Origin: Tubulanus polymorphus
Taxonomy: Eukaryota; Nemertea; Palaeonemertea; Tubulaniformes; Tubulanidae
Reading direction: 5' to 3'
DNA length: 64,000 nucleotides
Assembly: GCF_964204645.1 (NCBI RefSeq)
Contig: NC_134033.1
Coordinates: 1,164,631-1,228,630, forward strand
In this document: positions 23,701 to 33,156 of the stretch, one piece after another
How the letters are laid out: every line of letters starts with the position of its first letter
Position numbering within the stretch: position 1 is the first letter of the stretch
The notes under the pieces: generated by a model
The model's input: the letters and a program-made list of their open reading frames with translations, nothing else
Databases searched by the model: none
Told to the model about the DNA's origin: nothing
Translations under genes and position numbers: made by a program

Positions 23701-26184
23701 TGGAACCGAGTCCCCAACTGTGGAACTGAGTCCCCAACTGTGGAACTGAGTCCACAGCTTTGGAACTGGGTCCACAACTGTGGAACTGAGTCCACAGCTT
23801 TGAAACCGGGTGCTAACTTCAGTTTATTCTTCCAGGGTCTCATTTAACGATATTAAAGTTAGATTTGGAATCGTTTCGAATGACCGATTATCGTAAAGAT
23901 ATTTTCCTCACCGATAACGAATACGAATCTCTGAGAACGTTGGATATCGTCGACTGGGAGGTCAGTATACAGCCTCCGTTATAAATCCCCCTATGAAATC
24001 ATAAATCCCCCTATGACATCATCTCTAATTATCTAAGCCTACTAGAAACTTTACAGAAAAGATGTCTACCTCCATAAATCCCGCACGACATCATAAATCC
24101 CCCTATGACATCATCAAATTGTTTACGAGTAACTTTCCAGATGAGATGGCTGCCTGCATAAATCCCCCTATGACATCATCAAATCATCTACTAGTAACTC
24201 CAGATAAGATGGCTGCCTTCGAAAATCCCCCTATGACATCATCAACTTGTTTACTAGTAACTCTCCAGATGAGATGGTTGCCACCATAAATCCCCTTATG
24301 ATGTCATCAATTAGAAATTTAGATTCATCATCTACACTAAATCTTTAACAAAATGAGTTGTTGTAGATGAACCGTAGTTCAATGATTGATGTAGTATTGT
24401 TGCGCGTTGCTATGTTACAGATATCGCTTTGTTACGCTACGACCGGCGCGGAGTATCTATTTCTGAATAAGAACGGCGATTTGACCGCTTATTCACTTAA
24501 CACCGGACTGAAAGTCCTGAAACTCGTTGCTCCGAAACAACGAACAGCAGACGCAGGTGAGTGACAAGGCTGAATGTGAGGTGGGTGTAGTGAGGGGTTG
24601 GAGGGGAGAGAGGAGTGAGGAGTCTAGTGAGGGGCTGAGAGGGGAGAGAGGAGGGAGTAGAGAGGAGTGAGGGGCTGAAAGAAGTGAGGTGGGTGAAGTG
24701 AGGAGCAGGAGGGGAAGAAAAGGCGAGGGGAGTGTAGCTAGGGGCTGAGGTTTATCTTAAATCGATTTAGGCCTTAATCCTTTTCGTGAAACTGGACCCA
24801 GTTCCTCTGGATATGGCTGCACAGTCCGACCTTGAGTTAAACGAACGTCTGAAACTGAATAAAACTGTTTATTTGTTGTCTGTGTTTCAGGTTTTGTCGG
24901 GTGTCGATTGAATACACAAGTCGTACAAATGGTCGCTAGTCATAAACTGAGCGTTACAGGAACAAACGGACAGATGTATCTAATCTACCATAACAAGGTT
25001 GAATCTACTTTACAGTCTACATGTCCTGAGCCCAGTTCTAAGTTGTGACCTAAGTCCAAAAAATTGTCTTGGTCTTGATAGAACTACTGAACTGAAATGG
25101 TCTTAGACCGGTTTCACATCTACATTTAAGTCTACGTTTCAGTCCTGTTTCAACAAATTTTTATGTTGAATATTTCGAATTTTTTTTCAAGGATTCTTCT
25201 TCGTTGCGAGTGCTTGAATTTGTGGATAAAAACGAGGATGTGGACAGACGGAATATGTGGAAAATCTACGAAGCTTGGTAAGAGAGTTTTAGAGTAACCG
25301 GTCAACCCCTCGACTGTGAAACGGACACGAGATTGATAACGTAAAGTTTCCCTAATTTCAGGTCAACGGCGTCTGCCATTACTCCTCCGCAGCACCGCGT
25401 AACAATCAACGAGACGTATCTCGGCGATGAGACGGAACATCCGTTTATTTTCTGTCGCAACGTCGTAAACAGTATTCTCGATTTCGTCGTGGAATTCGAA
25501 GAGGGTCCGTTCACGCCGGCGCAGAAAACGGCTCACTCGGAAATAGATCGCGTCGAAAACTACCGTCTGCTACTCTTACAGGTACATGTCATCATTAACT
25601 AGGTCAACATGTACATGTGACATGATCCAGATCAACATAACATATAAAACTAGATTAACATGTTATGACATACACTAGTTCAAAATGTCATAAGTTAATG
25701 TTTACATGTGACTTGTCATAAATTAGGTCAAAATGTACATGTGACATGTCTTAAATTAGGTCAATGCCACAAATTTTAAATCATCAAATGAAAAAATTAC
25801 ATCTTGCTACCACATGTGTAAACCAGATGAACATGTTGTACATGTGACTTATTAAATAAGATCATGACATGTTATTTAAACTTGGATATGTTTAAAAAGG
25901 TGAAAGATTTTTCAAAATATTTGTATTTTCAGGTTCCACAGCCGTTCGGAACTCCGACTAACTCCACAGCTGCCGCAGGTGCTGCCACCACGGTTAACGG
26001 AAATCAACAGTCGTCTGTCGCCGGGTCGAACGCAGCTCAGCAGACGAACTCGCGACCGGCGAGTAATACTCATAATATCAGCGGTAACGCTACTCCGAGA
26101 CGTAATACTCCGAGAGCAACAACTCCGAGAGCTCCTCCGAGAACCACCTCAAATCTAACTCCAAGACCTTCCAATAATAACTGA
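12510..26184 (+). CDS. Large coiled-coil / WD40-like protein of unknown identity (1199 aa)
   Basis: Twenty-three exons on the plus strand: 12510-12670, 12876-12939, 13193-13283, 13763-13877, 14200-14300, 14477-14624, 15036-15233, 16045-16243, 16737-17166, 17579-17736, 19375-19564, 20103-20191, 20287-20400, 21228-21385, 21778-21877, 22219-22362, 22932-23145, 23836-23960, 24421-24556, 24891-24997, 25192-25277, 25362-25581, 25933-26184. The sum is 3600 nt and one frame stays open to TGA. Two charged helical segments suggest coiled coils (about residues 105-165 and 293-358, e.g. IEAEQKQMDLQWKALQHEK). From about residue 480 there are WD40-like blades (ISEIAWSLDEAQIITINDG then LVNVWGF; LFTLDNKGFLFVWRY; GAEYLFLNKNGDLTAYSLN). 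The last 80 residues are low-complexity Ser/Thr/Pro/Asn. I do not recognise the family. A ciliary or axonemal WD protein (possibly WDR93-like) is a guess. The least certain junction is the acceptor before 16045, chosen by phase. Confidence 0.82.
13029..13138. mobile_element. Short piggyBac-type MITE (110 bp)
   Basis: Ends are CCCTTTCAGCGC and GCGCTGAAAGGG, flanked on both sides by TTAA (13025-13028, 13139-13142). In an intron of the WD40-like gene. It shares ends with the 280 bp copies at 20887 and 45100 but has a much shorter interior. Confidence 0.8.
13345..13757. repeat. CCCCCTATGACATCATC repeat array
   Basis: Five units in an intron of the WD40-like gene. The last one ends about 12 bp before the splice acceptor at 13762, so the pyrimidine tract lies directly after the repeat. 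Confidence 0.9.
14672..15003. repeat. Tandem array, GTGGAACTGGATCCAGTAAC family
   Basis: About fifteen units of 18-22 bp filling most of the intron between exons ending at 14624 and starting at 15036. An ORF runs through it into the real exon; only the part after 15036 is coding. Confidence 0.92.
15376..15975. repeat. 40 bp tandem array with CCTGCAGG and TATAAAA
   Basis: About fourteen copies of a 40 bp unit containing ACTGGTCTATAAAACCAG and CCCCTGCAGGGTTCAAATTG. Units alternate between two spellings of the variable part (TTCAAATTGAG or AAGTTAAA). Each can form a small hairpin (CTGGT/ACCAG) around TATAAAA. In an intron of the WD40-like gene. Confidence 0.93.
16415..16625. repeat. Degenerate GTGGAACTGGATCC repeats
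   Basis: Five or six diverged units (GTGGAACTGGATCACTTAC, TTGAAACTGGATGCTGAG) in an intron of the WD40-like gene. Confidence 0.65.
18941..19109. mobile_element. Foldback MITE with CCTGGTTTCATAGA ends
   Basis: Starts ACCAGGACCTGGTTTCATAG and ends with the inverse CTATGAAACCAGGCCCTGGT, about 169 bp in all. In the longest intron of the WD40-like gene. Its ends resemble those of the elements at 51638 and 21597. Confidence 0.75.
19700..20045. repeat. Tandem array, CAGAACTGTGGAACTGGGTT family
   Basis: About fifteen units near 20 bp. Variants with GAGGAACT or GAGGAATT alternate with GTGGAACT. In an intron of the WD40-like gene. Confidence 0.9.
20434..20542. mobile_element. Foldback MITE (GCTCAAAA ends)
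   Basis: The left arm GCTCAAAAAGTGGTTAAAGA and ACCGGTGGATA are matched in inverse by TATCCACTGGTTAACTC and AACTTTTGAGC on the right. About 109 bp, in an intron of the WD40-like gene. Confidence 0.72.
20665..20745. repeat. (AAT)n-(ATT)n palindromic microsatellite
   Basis: About twelve AAT units are followed by about eight ATT units around a GATTATT centre, so the tract can fold into one long AT hairpin. Confidence 0.9.
20887..21165. mobile_element. piggyBac-type MITE (279 bp)
   Basis: Begins CCCTTTCAGTGCTGAC and ends GCACTGAAAGGG, with TTAA on both sides (20883-20886, 21166-21169). No ORF inside. It contains ACACCGCAGTGCGGTGT-like palindromes. Confidence 0.85.
21597..21705. mobile_element. 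Foldback MITE with GGACCCAGTTCC ends
   Basis: About 109 bp. Left end GGACCCAGTTCCGCAGTTGT; right end is the inverse, ACAACTGTGGAATTGGACCC. The interior is a palindrome of TTAACTC motifs around TTCATTTTCAATGAG. The ends equal the unit of the 20 bp satellite family. Confidence 0.85.
21920..22200. repeat. CCCCCTATGACATCATC repeats (diverged)
   Basis: Four diverged units about 80 bp apart. The last ends about 18 bp before the acceptor at 22218. Confidence 0.85.
22573..22653. mobile_element. Miniature element with TACAGGGTGTCTCA ends
   Basis: An 81 bp sequence beginning TACAGGGTGTCTCA and ending with its exact inverse TGAGACACCCTGTA. TA at both ends followed by CAGGGTG fits a Tc1/mariner-type TA target. 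Confidence 0.7.
22695..22905. repeat. GTTCCACAGTTACTGGACCC repeats
   Basis: About nine imperfect units of the satellite family, reverse orientation to the 14672 and 19700 arrays. Confidence 0.85.
23510..24310. repeat. CCCCCTATGACATCATC repeats flanking a coding exon
   Basis: Two units at 23510-23610 and about six at 23970-24310, on either side of exon 23836-23960. Variants include CCCTTATGATGTCATC. Confidence 0.88.
23690..23812. repeat. AACTGTGGAACTGAGTCCAC tandem units
   Basis: Six near-identical units of about 20 bp just upstream of the acceptor at 23835. Confidence 0.88.
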
Positions 26185-27747
26185 ACTAACTCATAGATCT
26201 GTTGTCTGTATCCTCGACTGTCCGTGTCCGGCCTCAGAAGTTTGTATATCAATAACATAATTTTGCATATATTTACATATTTTTGCATAAATTATCATAT
26301 ATTACATCTATTAATGTCTCAGGGGTGTTTGCATAATTATTAATCATTAGGAAATAGTCAGTTGTTTTTCTATATAATGTATAAATCTAATGTATCTTCC
26401 GTCCAAATATATTGTGATACCAGTTAGTCGGGCCCCGGTCCACAATCGGAACTTAACTAAATCCGGTCTTAGTTCGTTCGTTTTGGTCCTGTTAGTGATA
26501 CTGCTTGGATTTAACATTTCTCATAAGTCTGAACAGAATACATTATACAGTCTCTCTGTATCAGGTTCAAATCCTCGCCAGGAGTGGATGGGGAACTGTG
26601 GAACTGGATCCCCGACTAGAAATACTCCACAATACTGATAAAATTAATATATTTTGTACCTTTTTATCGCATACCGCCAACGCCATTTTTTAGACCAGTT
26701 GTATTTTTACTTGACTCAAGTGACAAATTGTTTAATCCGATTAAACTAAGACGGGTTGAAGTTAAAACTGATTTAGAACCCTTTTTTGGTGGTTTATAAT
26801 GAATTGATATACATGTACATGTATTAATGTTTTATGACAAGTAAAGTCTCATGAATATTCATCATTTAAACACATTTTATCTCGAGTCACTCTTTTTAGG
26901 GACCGTTCACTAAGTATGAGGCAATATCTTGTAAGGCTCTACATCGTTATTTTACAAGATGTTCCCTTTTTGCTCTTTCCGAGCTTCAATCCTAAGCGGC
27001 CTCGGTTGTTCAGTGAGATAAGGTGTAGTGCTGTTGAATTAACTATCAGTGCTGAGTCCTGGTGACTGCTTTAGTGTGTCCCGTCATGAGGTTGAATGAA
27101 AAATCCAATAGTGTTAGTCTTAAGAAACCAAGATCCAAGTGATGTAAAGCCAAGCAAACAAAATCTGTCAGCTTTATTCTAGTACATCTGTTTGCAGGGG
27201 TGGAAGGTTGGTCTCGGGGGTCTAGACCCCTGCCTACCCATTGAGGTTGCCATATTCGTAATGTCAAAGATCATTGAAACCTGCAAAATATTCAACACAT
27301 CCTCTCGGAAAATTGGAACCTTTGGATGTACTTCTTCAAAAAGATCTTAAATGACGAGGGTAAGACCCCAATTAGTAGCCTAAGAAATTCTTTTGTCTCG
27401 GCCCCAGCCTCCCAAATATCCTAGATCCACCTGTGGTCTGCTCTTAATGTAGCAATTCAAAATTCATCCGAAATCAACAAGCAAACAACAATTGAAAGAT
27501 TAATTCTAAAATATTTACAATTCTATTACCACAGTGTCGGACAGAAAATATTTGTAGATTTTTACAAAAATGTACACGATGTCTAAACAACAGAAAATAT
27601 TATTTGGTACTCGAGAGAGTTTGATGCTCTTCAGACCTTCGGAACTGGCTGCAAAAGTAGTTAAAGCTCTTTTAAAATAAATGCACATTGTTTCGTTAGT
27701 CCGCGTTGAGGACTCGCCCCTGGCTCCAGATATGAGAATCTCTCATC
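26185..27747. other. Convergent intergenic region, no gene seen
   Basis: Lies between the stop codons of the WD40-like gene and WRAP53, so it should hold both 3' UTRs. I see no clear AATAAA close to either stop, no array and no convincing ORF. One satellite-like GTGGAACTGGATCC occurs near 26599. Confidence 0.6.
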
Positions 27748-30700
27748 TCATTGAATCCAGTGAAATCGTAATGAATTATCCGTCTGTTCCTCCGCGTCCT
27801 CTTCGCTATCCGAATCATCGTCGTCACTGTCGTCTGCTGGGGATAGATGGCGCTGTCCTGAACTCGTAGCCAATAATGGTAAATACGGATGTAAGCTGAA
27901 ATCAGAAGTCGAGTTACGTATGAGCAAGCATGTACCGGTAGTAACTAATTTCTGGATTCAAGTTTTGGCTTTCCCGAGTATATTGTTATGTATTATTGCA
28001 GTATTAAAGGGTGGCCACTCCCCACCCTCCCCCCATTACCGAGTTTACTGGTCAATAGCAGTATGTGAATTCCAGCAGTATGTGAATGAGTTTTCAAGGT
28101 TTTTTTAAGCAAAATTTGTCAAATTCCTTGGGTTTTCACAGATTTTTTTCTAGATTTTTCTGATTCCCTGAGTTTTCAAGGTTTCTGGTAAAATTTGTCA
28201 AGTTTCCTGAGTTTTCTCTGATTTTTTCTGATTCCCACAGTTTTCCAGGTCAGTGGCACCACCCTGTACTAATAGCAGGCTTGTTAAATTTGACGTACCC
28301 CGGTATATGGCTTATCCATTCATCTAGATTCATAGCAAGGAAAGGGGGAAAGAGCAGAGAGAGGAGAAAGAGGAGAGGGGAGAGAGAGGAGAGGGGAGAG
28401 AGAGGGGAGAGAGAGGAGAGAGAGGAGAGGAGAGAGAGGAGAGAGAGGAGAGGAGAGAGAGGAGAGAGAGGAGAGAGAGGAGAGAGAGCAGAGAGAGGAG
28501 AGAGAGGAGAGAGGGGAGAGAGAGGAGAGAGAGCAGAGAGAGGAGAGGAGAGAGAGAGGAGAGAGAGCAGAGAGAGGAGAGAGAGGAGAGAGAGGAGAGA
28601 GGGGAGAGAGAGCAGAGAGAGCAGAGAGGGGAGAGGAGAGAGAGCAGAGCAGAGAGAGAGAGAGGGAGGAGACATACCTGACGCCGTTGACAGTATCTGA
28701 GTGAATGTTGAATGTGTTTATAGGCGGTAGAGCAGACGTCTCGCTGGTCGCGTTTAAATCCCATACATGAACGGAACCATCATGATTACCGGATACTAAA
28801 TAATTACCACTCCTTAAAAATATTAACAACCAGCAATGACTGGTCTGGTCTTAAGTTGTTAGATTGGTTATGGAACCAAAATGAGCTTAGACTGAATCTT
28901 AAAAGTTGAAAATCTTGTTTAGAATCTTTTTTTCTTAGAATTGCAGCATTTTTTACCTGTCAATGTCGAAGTAGATTCTTTGACTGGTTTCGACTTGACG
29001 TTGTAAAGTATATAGAACGATTCCGGGCTGTCGTACGTCCCAACAATTTATATCCGTATCCTTAAATAAAAACATATCAAAATCTCACAGAATTGAGTCT
29101 CTAAACGTCACTACTCTCTTAATTCTGAAAATGGCTCATCAAATTGAGTCTAAAACGTCACAACTCTCTTAGTTTGCTTCATAAATGTTGATTATTTCTG
29201 TAATTAAAGCCATTGAACTTAACACTGTCATCTTTAAAAAACAAAACATTTGGGAATTAATCAGTCAGAACTAGGAAGGTTAAGATATAGAATTCATACC
29301 TTTCGTCCACCTGAATATAACTTGGTTCCGTCTGGTGAGAATTGTACGTGAGTAACGCCACCTTTAACACCTTGCATTAAACCAATCAGATCGCACGAAT
29401 CCTCCGTATACAATCCAACTGTAAACACGCGCACAAAAAACATTCCATCAATAAAATGGCTTCTTCCATAAATCCCCCTATGACATCATTGTTAGTGAAT
29501 TGACCTAAAAGACCTTTCCACTATAGATAGTAGCATATTGATCAATAGACCTTCCGCTACAAGTCTCCATAAATCCCTCTATGACATCATCAAATTATGT
29601 ACTAATCATTTGTTCTATCGACACTTCCACAAAAGAGATTTGCGTCTATAAATCCACCTATGACATCATCAAATTGGTTACTAGCCTTTTGACGTACTGA
29701 GTAAGTTAAAACTACAGGACCCAGTTCCACAGTTGTGAGTTAAAATTTGACTCATTGAAAATGAGCTAATTTTAACTCAAGAGTTAACTCTCACTCATGA
29801 CTGTGGAACTGGATCCCGATGGACTTAAAGTACTCTAGTAAAAGATGTCTGCCACCATGAATCCCCCTATGACATCATCAAATTGATTACTAGTGTTTTG
29901 ATGTATTGAGTAAGATAAAAATACAGATGTACCTAAAGTACTCTAGTAAATATGTCTGCCGCCATGAATCCCCCTATGACATCATCACTGACTGCTGAAA
30001 CGAACCTGTTTTCGAGTAGGATCCGATTGCTAATAGTTTCTGCGACGGAGACGCCGCGATACACGACAGAATTCCCGTCTGCCGGTAACCGATCATCGCG
30101 CCCGTCTGCTTCGCGCGACGAGTCGTGCACTCGCGACCCGGGCGATTTGTATCGAATACGCTGATGAAATTCTTACCGCCGCAGTAGAGTTTATCACCGA
30201 GTAGACTGAACGCGACGCTGTGAGCGTGGACCAGTTCATCCTATAAACATAATCTGAACATTATCTACAGAAATAATCTAAACATTGTCTAATGTTCATC
30301 CTGCAGAAACAATCTAAACATTGCCTACAAAAATACCCATAAATTTGTAAAAATTCGGCATAAAAAACTTCAAAATCAGCAGCTCAAAATGAAAAATACA
30401 AATCACAGTCAAATTTAAATACATTTATAAAAATGAGGTATCGACACTTGACAATTAACACTTCAACAATTTTAGCAGCAATTCTTGAATTTACTGCATA
30501 ATCTTGTTCTTTTATTTGTTTTGTGAATAAAATTCTTTTGATTCAAAGTAAGGCCAAAAAAATTGATACCTAGTTTCTCATTTCTGCCGTGTTTTGAAGT
30601 TCACCCAGCCGGCCGCCTATCTACCCTGTGCATTACTTTAGAAAAAAATCATGACCAAGCTAACAATAACAGACCCGGCAGTTATAGAAATGAACTGTTT

Positions 30701-33156
30701 ACAAATTTCATTGCGGTTTACAAAAGTGACCCGGCTGAAACAAGGTATCACAGGATCAGGATGGAGGCCTCATTACTCAGCTATATTTTATATGGTGTAT
30801 TCTGACAAGCCGTTGATACTTACCGCTTGGTCGTAAATCCGGTAAGAAGCTCGAATGTCTCCGTAGAACGCGTCCCACAAATGAATCGGTGTATCGCGAC
30901 TCGTGCTCACGATACTATAATAGAAAAAAAAAACAAATCAGACAACGACAACAATTCAATAGAAATTCCCCCATTGATGTCATCACAAGCTTAAATAGAT
31001 GATACTCAATTCCCCTTATGACATCACTAGTTACAACAGGCTCGTGTCATTAGATATATTTTAGCAACCACCTATGACATCACTACCTTGCATAGGGTAT
31101 GATGACAACATTAATTTCATCAATCCCCCTAAGACATCACACAGGCTACCTGATGATAACATCAATAGGCATCACATAAATCCCCCTATGACATCATACA
31201 CAGTGTTATACAATGACACAACTGAAATGTCAATGATCTGGAATGTTTGTCGAGAACTTACCAACAAGTTTCTGGTTTGTCAGACGACATCAATGGATAC
31301 CAATTATAATCATAAACCAAACTTGATTCATTCATCTTCAACACACTTTCCTTCAAATATACATCACTATCTTCAGTTTCATCTTCAGTTTCATCTTCAG
31401 TTTCATTTCAAACATTTCATGTTTATTTATCTATGCAAATGTTTATGTAAATACAGTCATATGATCTATAGTTGGGCTGTGATTGGCTGACTATGGTTTA
31501 AATGTCAGGTGGTCAGCTGACCTAGGGTTAGGGTTTCTGATTGGCTGGCTAGGGTAACATGTCACAGGTAGCCTACAGGTGGTCAGCTGACCTAGGGTTA
31601 GGGTTTCTGATTGGCTGGCTTAAGTTACCTGTCACATGTGGTCAGCTGACCTAGGGTTAGGGTTTCTGATTGGCTGGCTAGGGTTACCTGTCACATGTGG
31701 TCAGCTGACCTAGGGTTAGGGTTTCTGATTGGCTGAGTAGACACAAGTGAAGTGACCTCGACATTGACAGGTGATTGAGTAGTGGTGTCATCAGTCAGTT
31801 CAGGGCTACGATCTAATACTCACCAGCACACAGATCCCTTCAGTATTCTGAGTCCAGAGTTGATTCGGTAAATTGAACAATCTTAAAACATTGTCATCGC
31901 TGTTTGTTAGAATACAACTCCCATCCGGGGACCTAATAAACATAAATAACAGTCTCATTTAGCCTTGAAGGGTTGGGGTTAAGTAATGGTCACATCATGC
32001 AGAAAGAAATATAGTTCCCCAAAAAATATACCAATACTATTTCCACAAAGACACAAAATGATATTTTTAAATCTTAGGATTCAAATCTTGGTAGAACCTT
32101 GGAGTAATAACCAGGTACCTTGTCAAGATAATTTTACTCTAAGTAGATTATTACAATTAATCAAGTTTTGATAACTTAATCCAGTAAACTTAATGACTTG
32201 CAATGAACCTGTCCAGTTGGTTTGAGCATTGATTGTCTGAATCAATTCAAAATTCATTAAATAAATCAATGAACCTACCATTTACATCCTTTCAGAAAGT
32301 TATTAGTTGTATTTTGACCGGTTTGAAATTCCTTCCACGAGCCTGTTACTTGAACGGGTGATTTCGTGAAATTATATTCCACTTTGAAACTACGCGAAAT
32401 AGAAACAAATCACAGGTCAAATCTTATTTTGAACTGTTCCTTGGAACTGGTTAAATCTATCTAGAATTCAACTTACTAATTCTCCTCCGCGTCTGCTGTT
32501 GCTGTTGTTTCCTCGGTTTCCATCGGAATATTTTCAGAATTCCAACGTCCGTACGAGTCGGTGCTCGCTCTGAAACCCTCATCGCGAAGTTCCTGCTGCC
32601 CCGAAGCGTCACTCGGAGCAACACTTTCCTCAGTCCTAACTGTCTCCACTGTTGACGGTACTGATATCACATTTGAATCCACAGTTTTCTCGCTTTCTGT
32701 TAAAACATCTTTTCGAGTTAAACTCGAATCAAAATCAGGTTTTAAATCTTGAGTTGAAGAACTTTCCACAATTGTGTCAGTTGGGCCAACAGACGGACTG
32801 GTCGCAACTGACGAGTCAGCAGACGGACTGGTGACCACGGTAAGACCAACAGACGGACTGGTTGCAGCGGTCGAGTCAGGAGACGGACTGGTCGCCAAGT
32901 TCGAACCAGCAGACGGACTGGTCACCAAGTTCGAGCCAGCTGACAGACTGGTCGCCAAGTTCGAGCCAGCAGATAGACTGGTTGCCACAGTCGAACCAGC
33001 AGACGCAGCCGCACAAGAAATAGAATCATTTTCTGCATCTGTTGTATTTTCAGAATCCATTTCTAGTTTCTCAACCCCTGCGACGGTTGATATTTCATCA
33101 CCTTTCATTTCAGGTGAAAAATCGTGTTCACGTTCCATTTCTGTTTCGCATTCCAT
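27748..33156 (-). CDS. WRAP53: WRAP53/TCAB1, WD40 telomerase and Cajal-body RNP factor
   Basis: WD40 protein that binds the CAB box of scaRNAs and telomerase RNA and directs them to Cajal bodies. Minus-strand exons: 32477-33156, 32279-32389, 31824-31932, 31262-31350 (or to 31335), 30824-30914, 30006-30240, 29300-29418, 28957-29060, 28678-28812, 27748-27895. They total 1821 nt (606 aa), or 1806 nt with the shorter exon. Family wording is clear: [131 protein letters not shown]. The N terminus (about 226 aa) is acidic and holds imperfect 10-residue Ser/Ala/Thr repeats; the C terminus is acidic ([17 protein letters not shown]). The gene is convergent with its left neighbour. Its last intron begins with a roughly 340 nt pyrimidine tract on the sense strand. 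Confidence 0.94.
28330..28676. repeat. Long (GAGAGAG)n / CT-rich microsatellite
   Basis: About 345 bp of GAGAGAGAGGA variation, reading as CT on the WRAP53 sense strand. It begins almost directly after the splice donor at 28677. Several long ORFs over it are artefacts. Confidence 0.97.
29460..29995. repeat. CCCCCTATGACATCATC repeats in a WRAP53 intron
   Basis: Five units (near 29476, 29575, 29658, 29862, 29968). The last ends near 29986, about 20 bp left of the exon that starts at 30006. A GGACCCAGTTCC foldback element lies between them. Confidence 0.88.
29717..29816. mobile_element. Foldback MITE with GGACCCAGTTCC ends
   Basis: About 100 bp from GGACCCAGTTCCACAGTTGT to ATGACTGTGGAACTGGATCC, with TTAACTC-type internal inverted repeats. 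Flanked by CCCCCTATGACATCATC units. Confidence 0.85.
30965..31200. repeat. CCCCCTATGACATCA repeats (diverged)
   Basis: Five degenerate units 43-60 bp apart in a WRAP53 intron. Confidence 0.75.
31262..31350 (-). CDS. WRAP53: Short WRAP53 exon placed by phase and homology
   Basis: This exon is too short to stand out as an ORF. On the minus strand it reads [20 protein letters not shown] and continues MSSDKPETC into a GTAAGT donor at 31261. The vertebrate family has a DYCWYSLMSS segment at the same place. Without it, exons 31824-31932 and 30824-30914 do not join in frame; with it they do. Two in-frame acceptors exist, giving an end at 31350 or 31335. Upstream on the sense strand is a short repeat encoding ETED in the same frame, probably intronic. 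Confidence 0.85.
31480..31735. repeat. 59 bp tandem repeat with CTAGGGTTAGGG
   Basis: Four copies of a unit of about 59 bp with TGGTCAGCTGACCTAGGG, TTAGGGTTTCTGATTGGCTG and CCTGTCACATG, in a WRAP53 intron. The TTAGGG words are part of the unit, not a telomeric array. Confidence 0.9.
32770..33010 (-). repeat. Coding minisatellite in WRAP53 exon 1
   Basis: About eight 30 bp units (plus-strand AGCAGACGGACTGGTCGCCA and AGTTCGAGCC) encode ten-residue repeats like [10 protein letters not shown]. The frame is kept and units differ by point changes. Confidence 0.9.

Noticed and set aside
28250-28829. Four long ORFs of Ser/Leu or Glu/Arg repeats
   Set aside because: They are readings of the GAGAGA microsatellite. 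Only 28678-28812 on the minus strand is real coding sequence (WRAP53).
31480-31735. Interstitial telomere
   Set aside because: TTAGGG occurs at most twice per 59 bp unit and never as an uninterrupted run.
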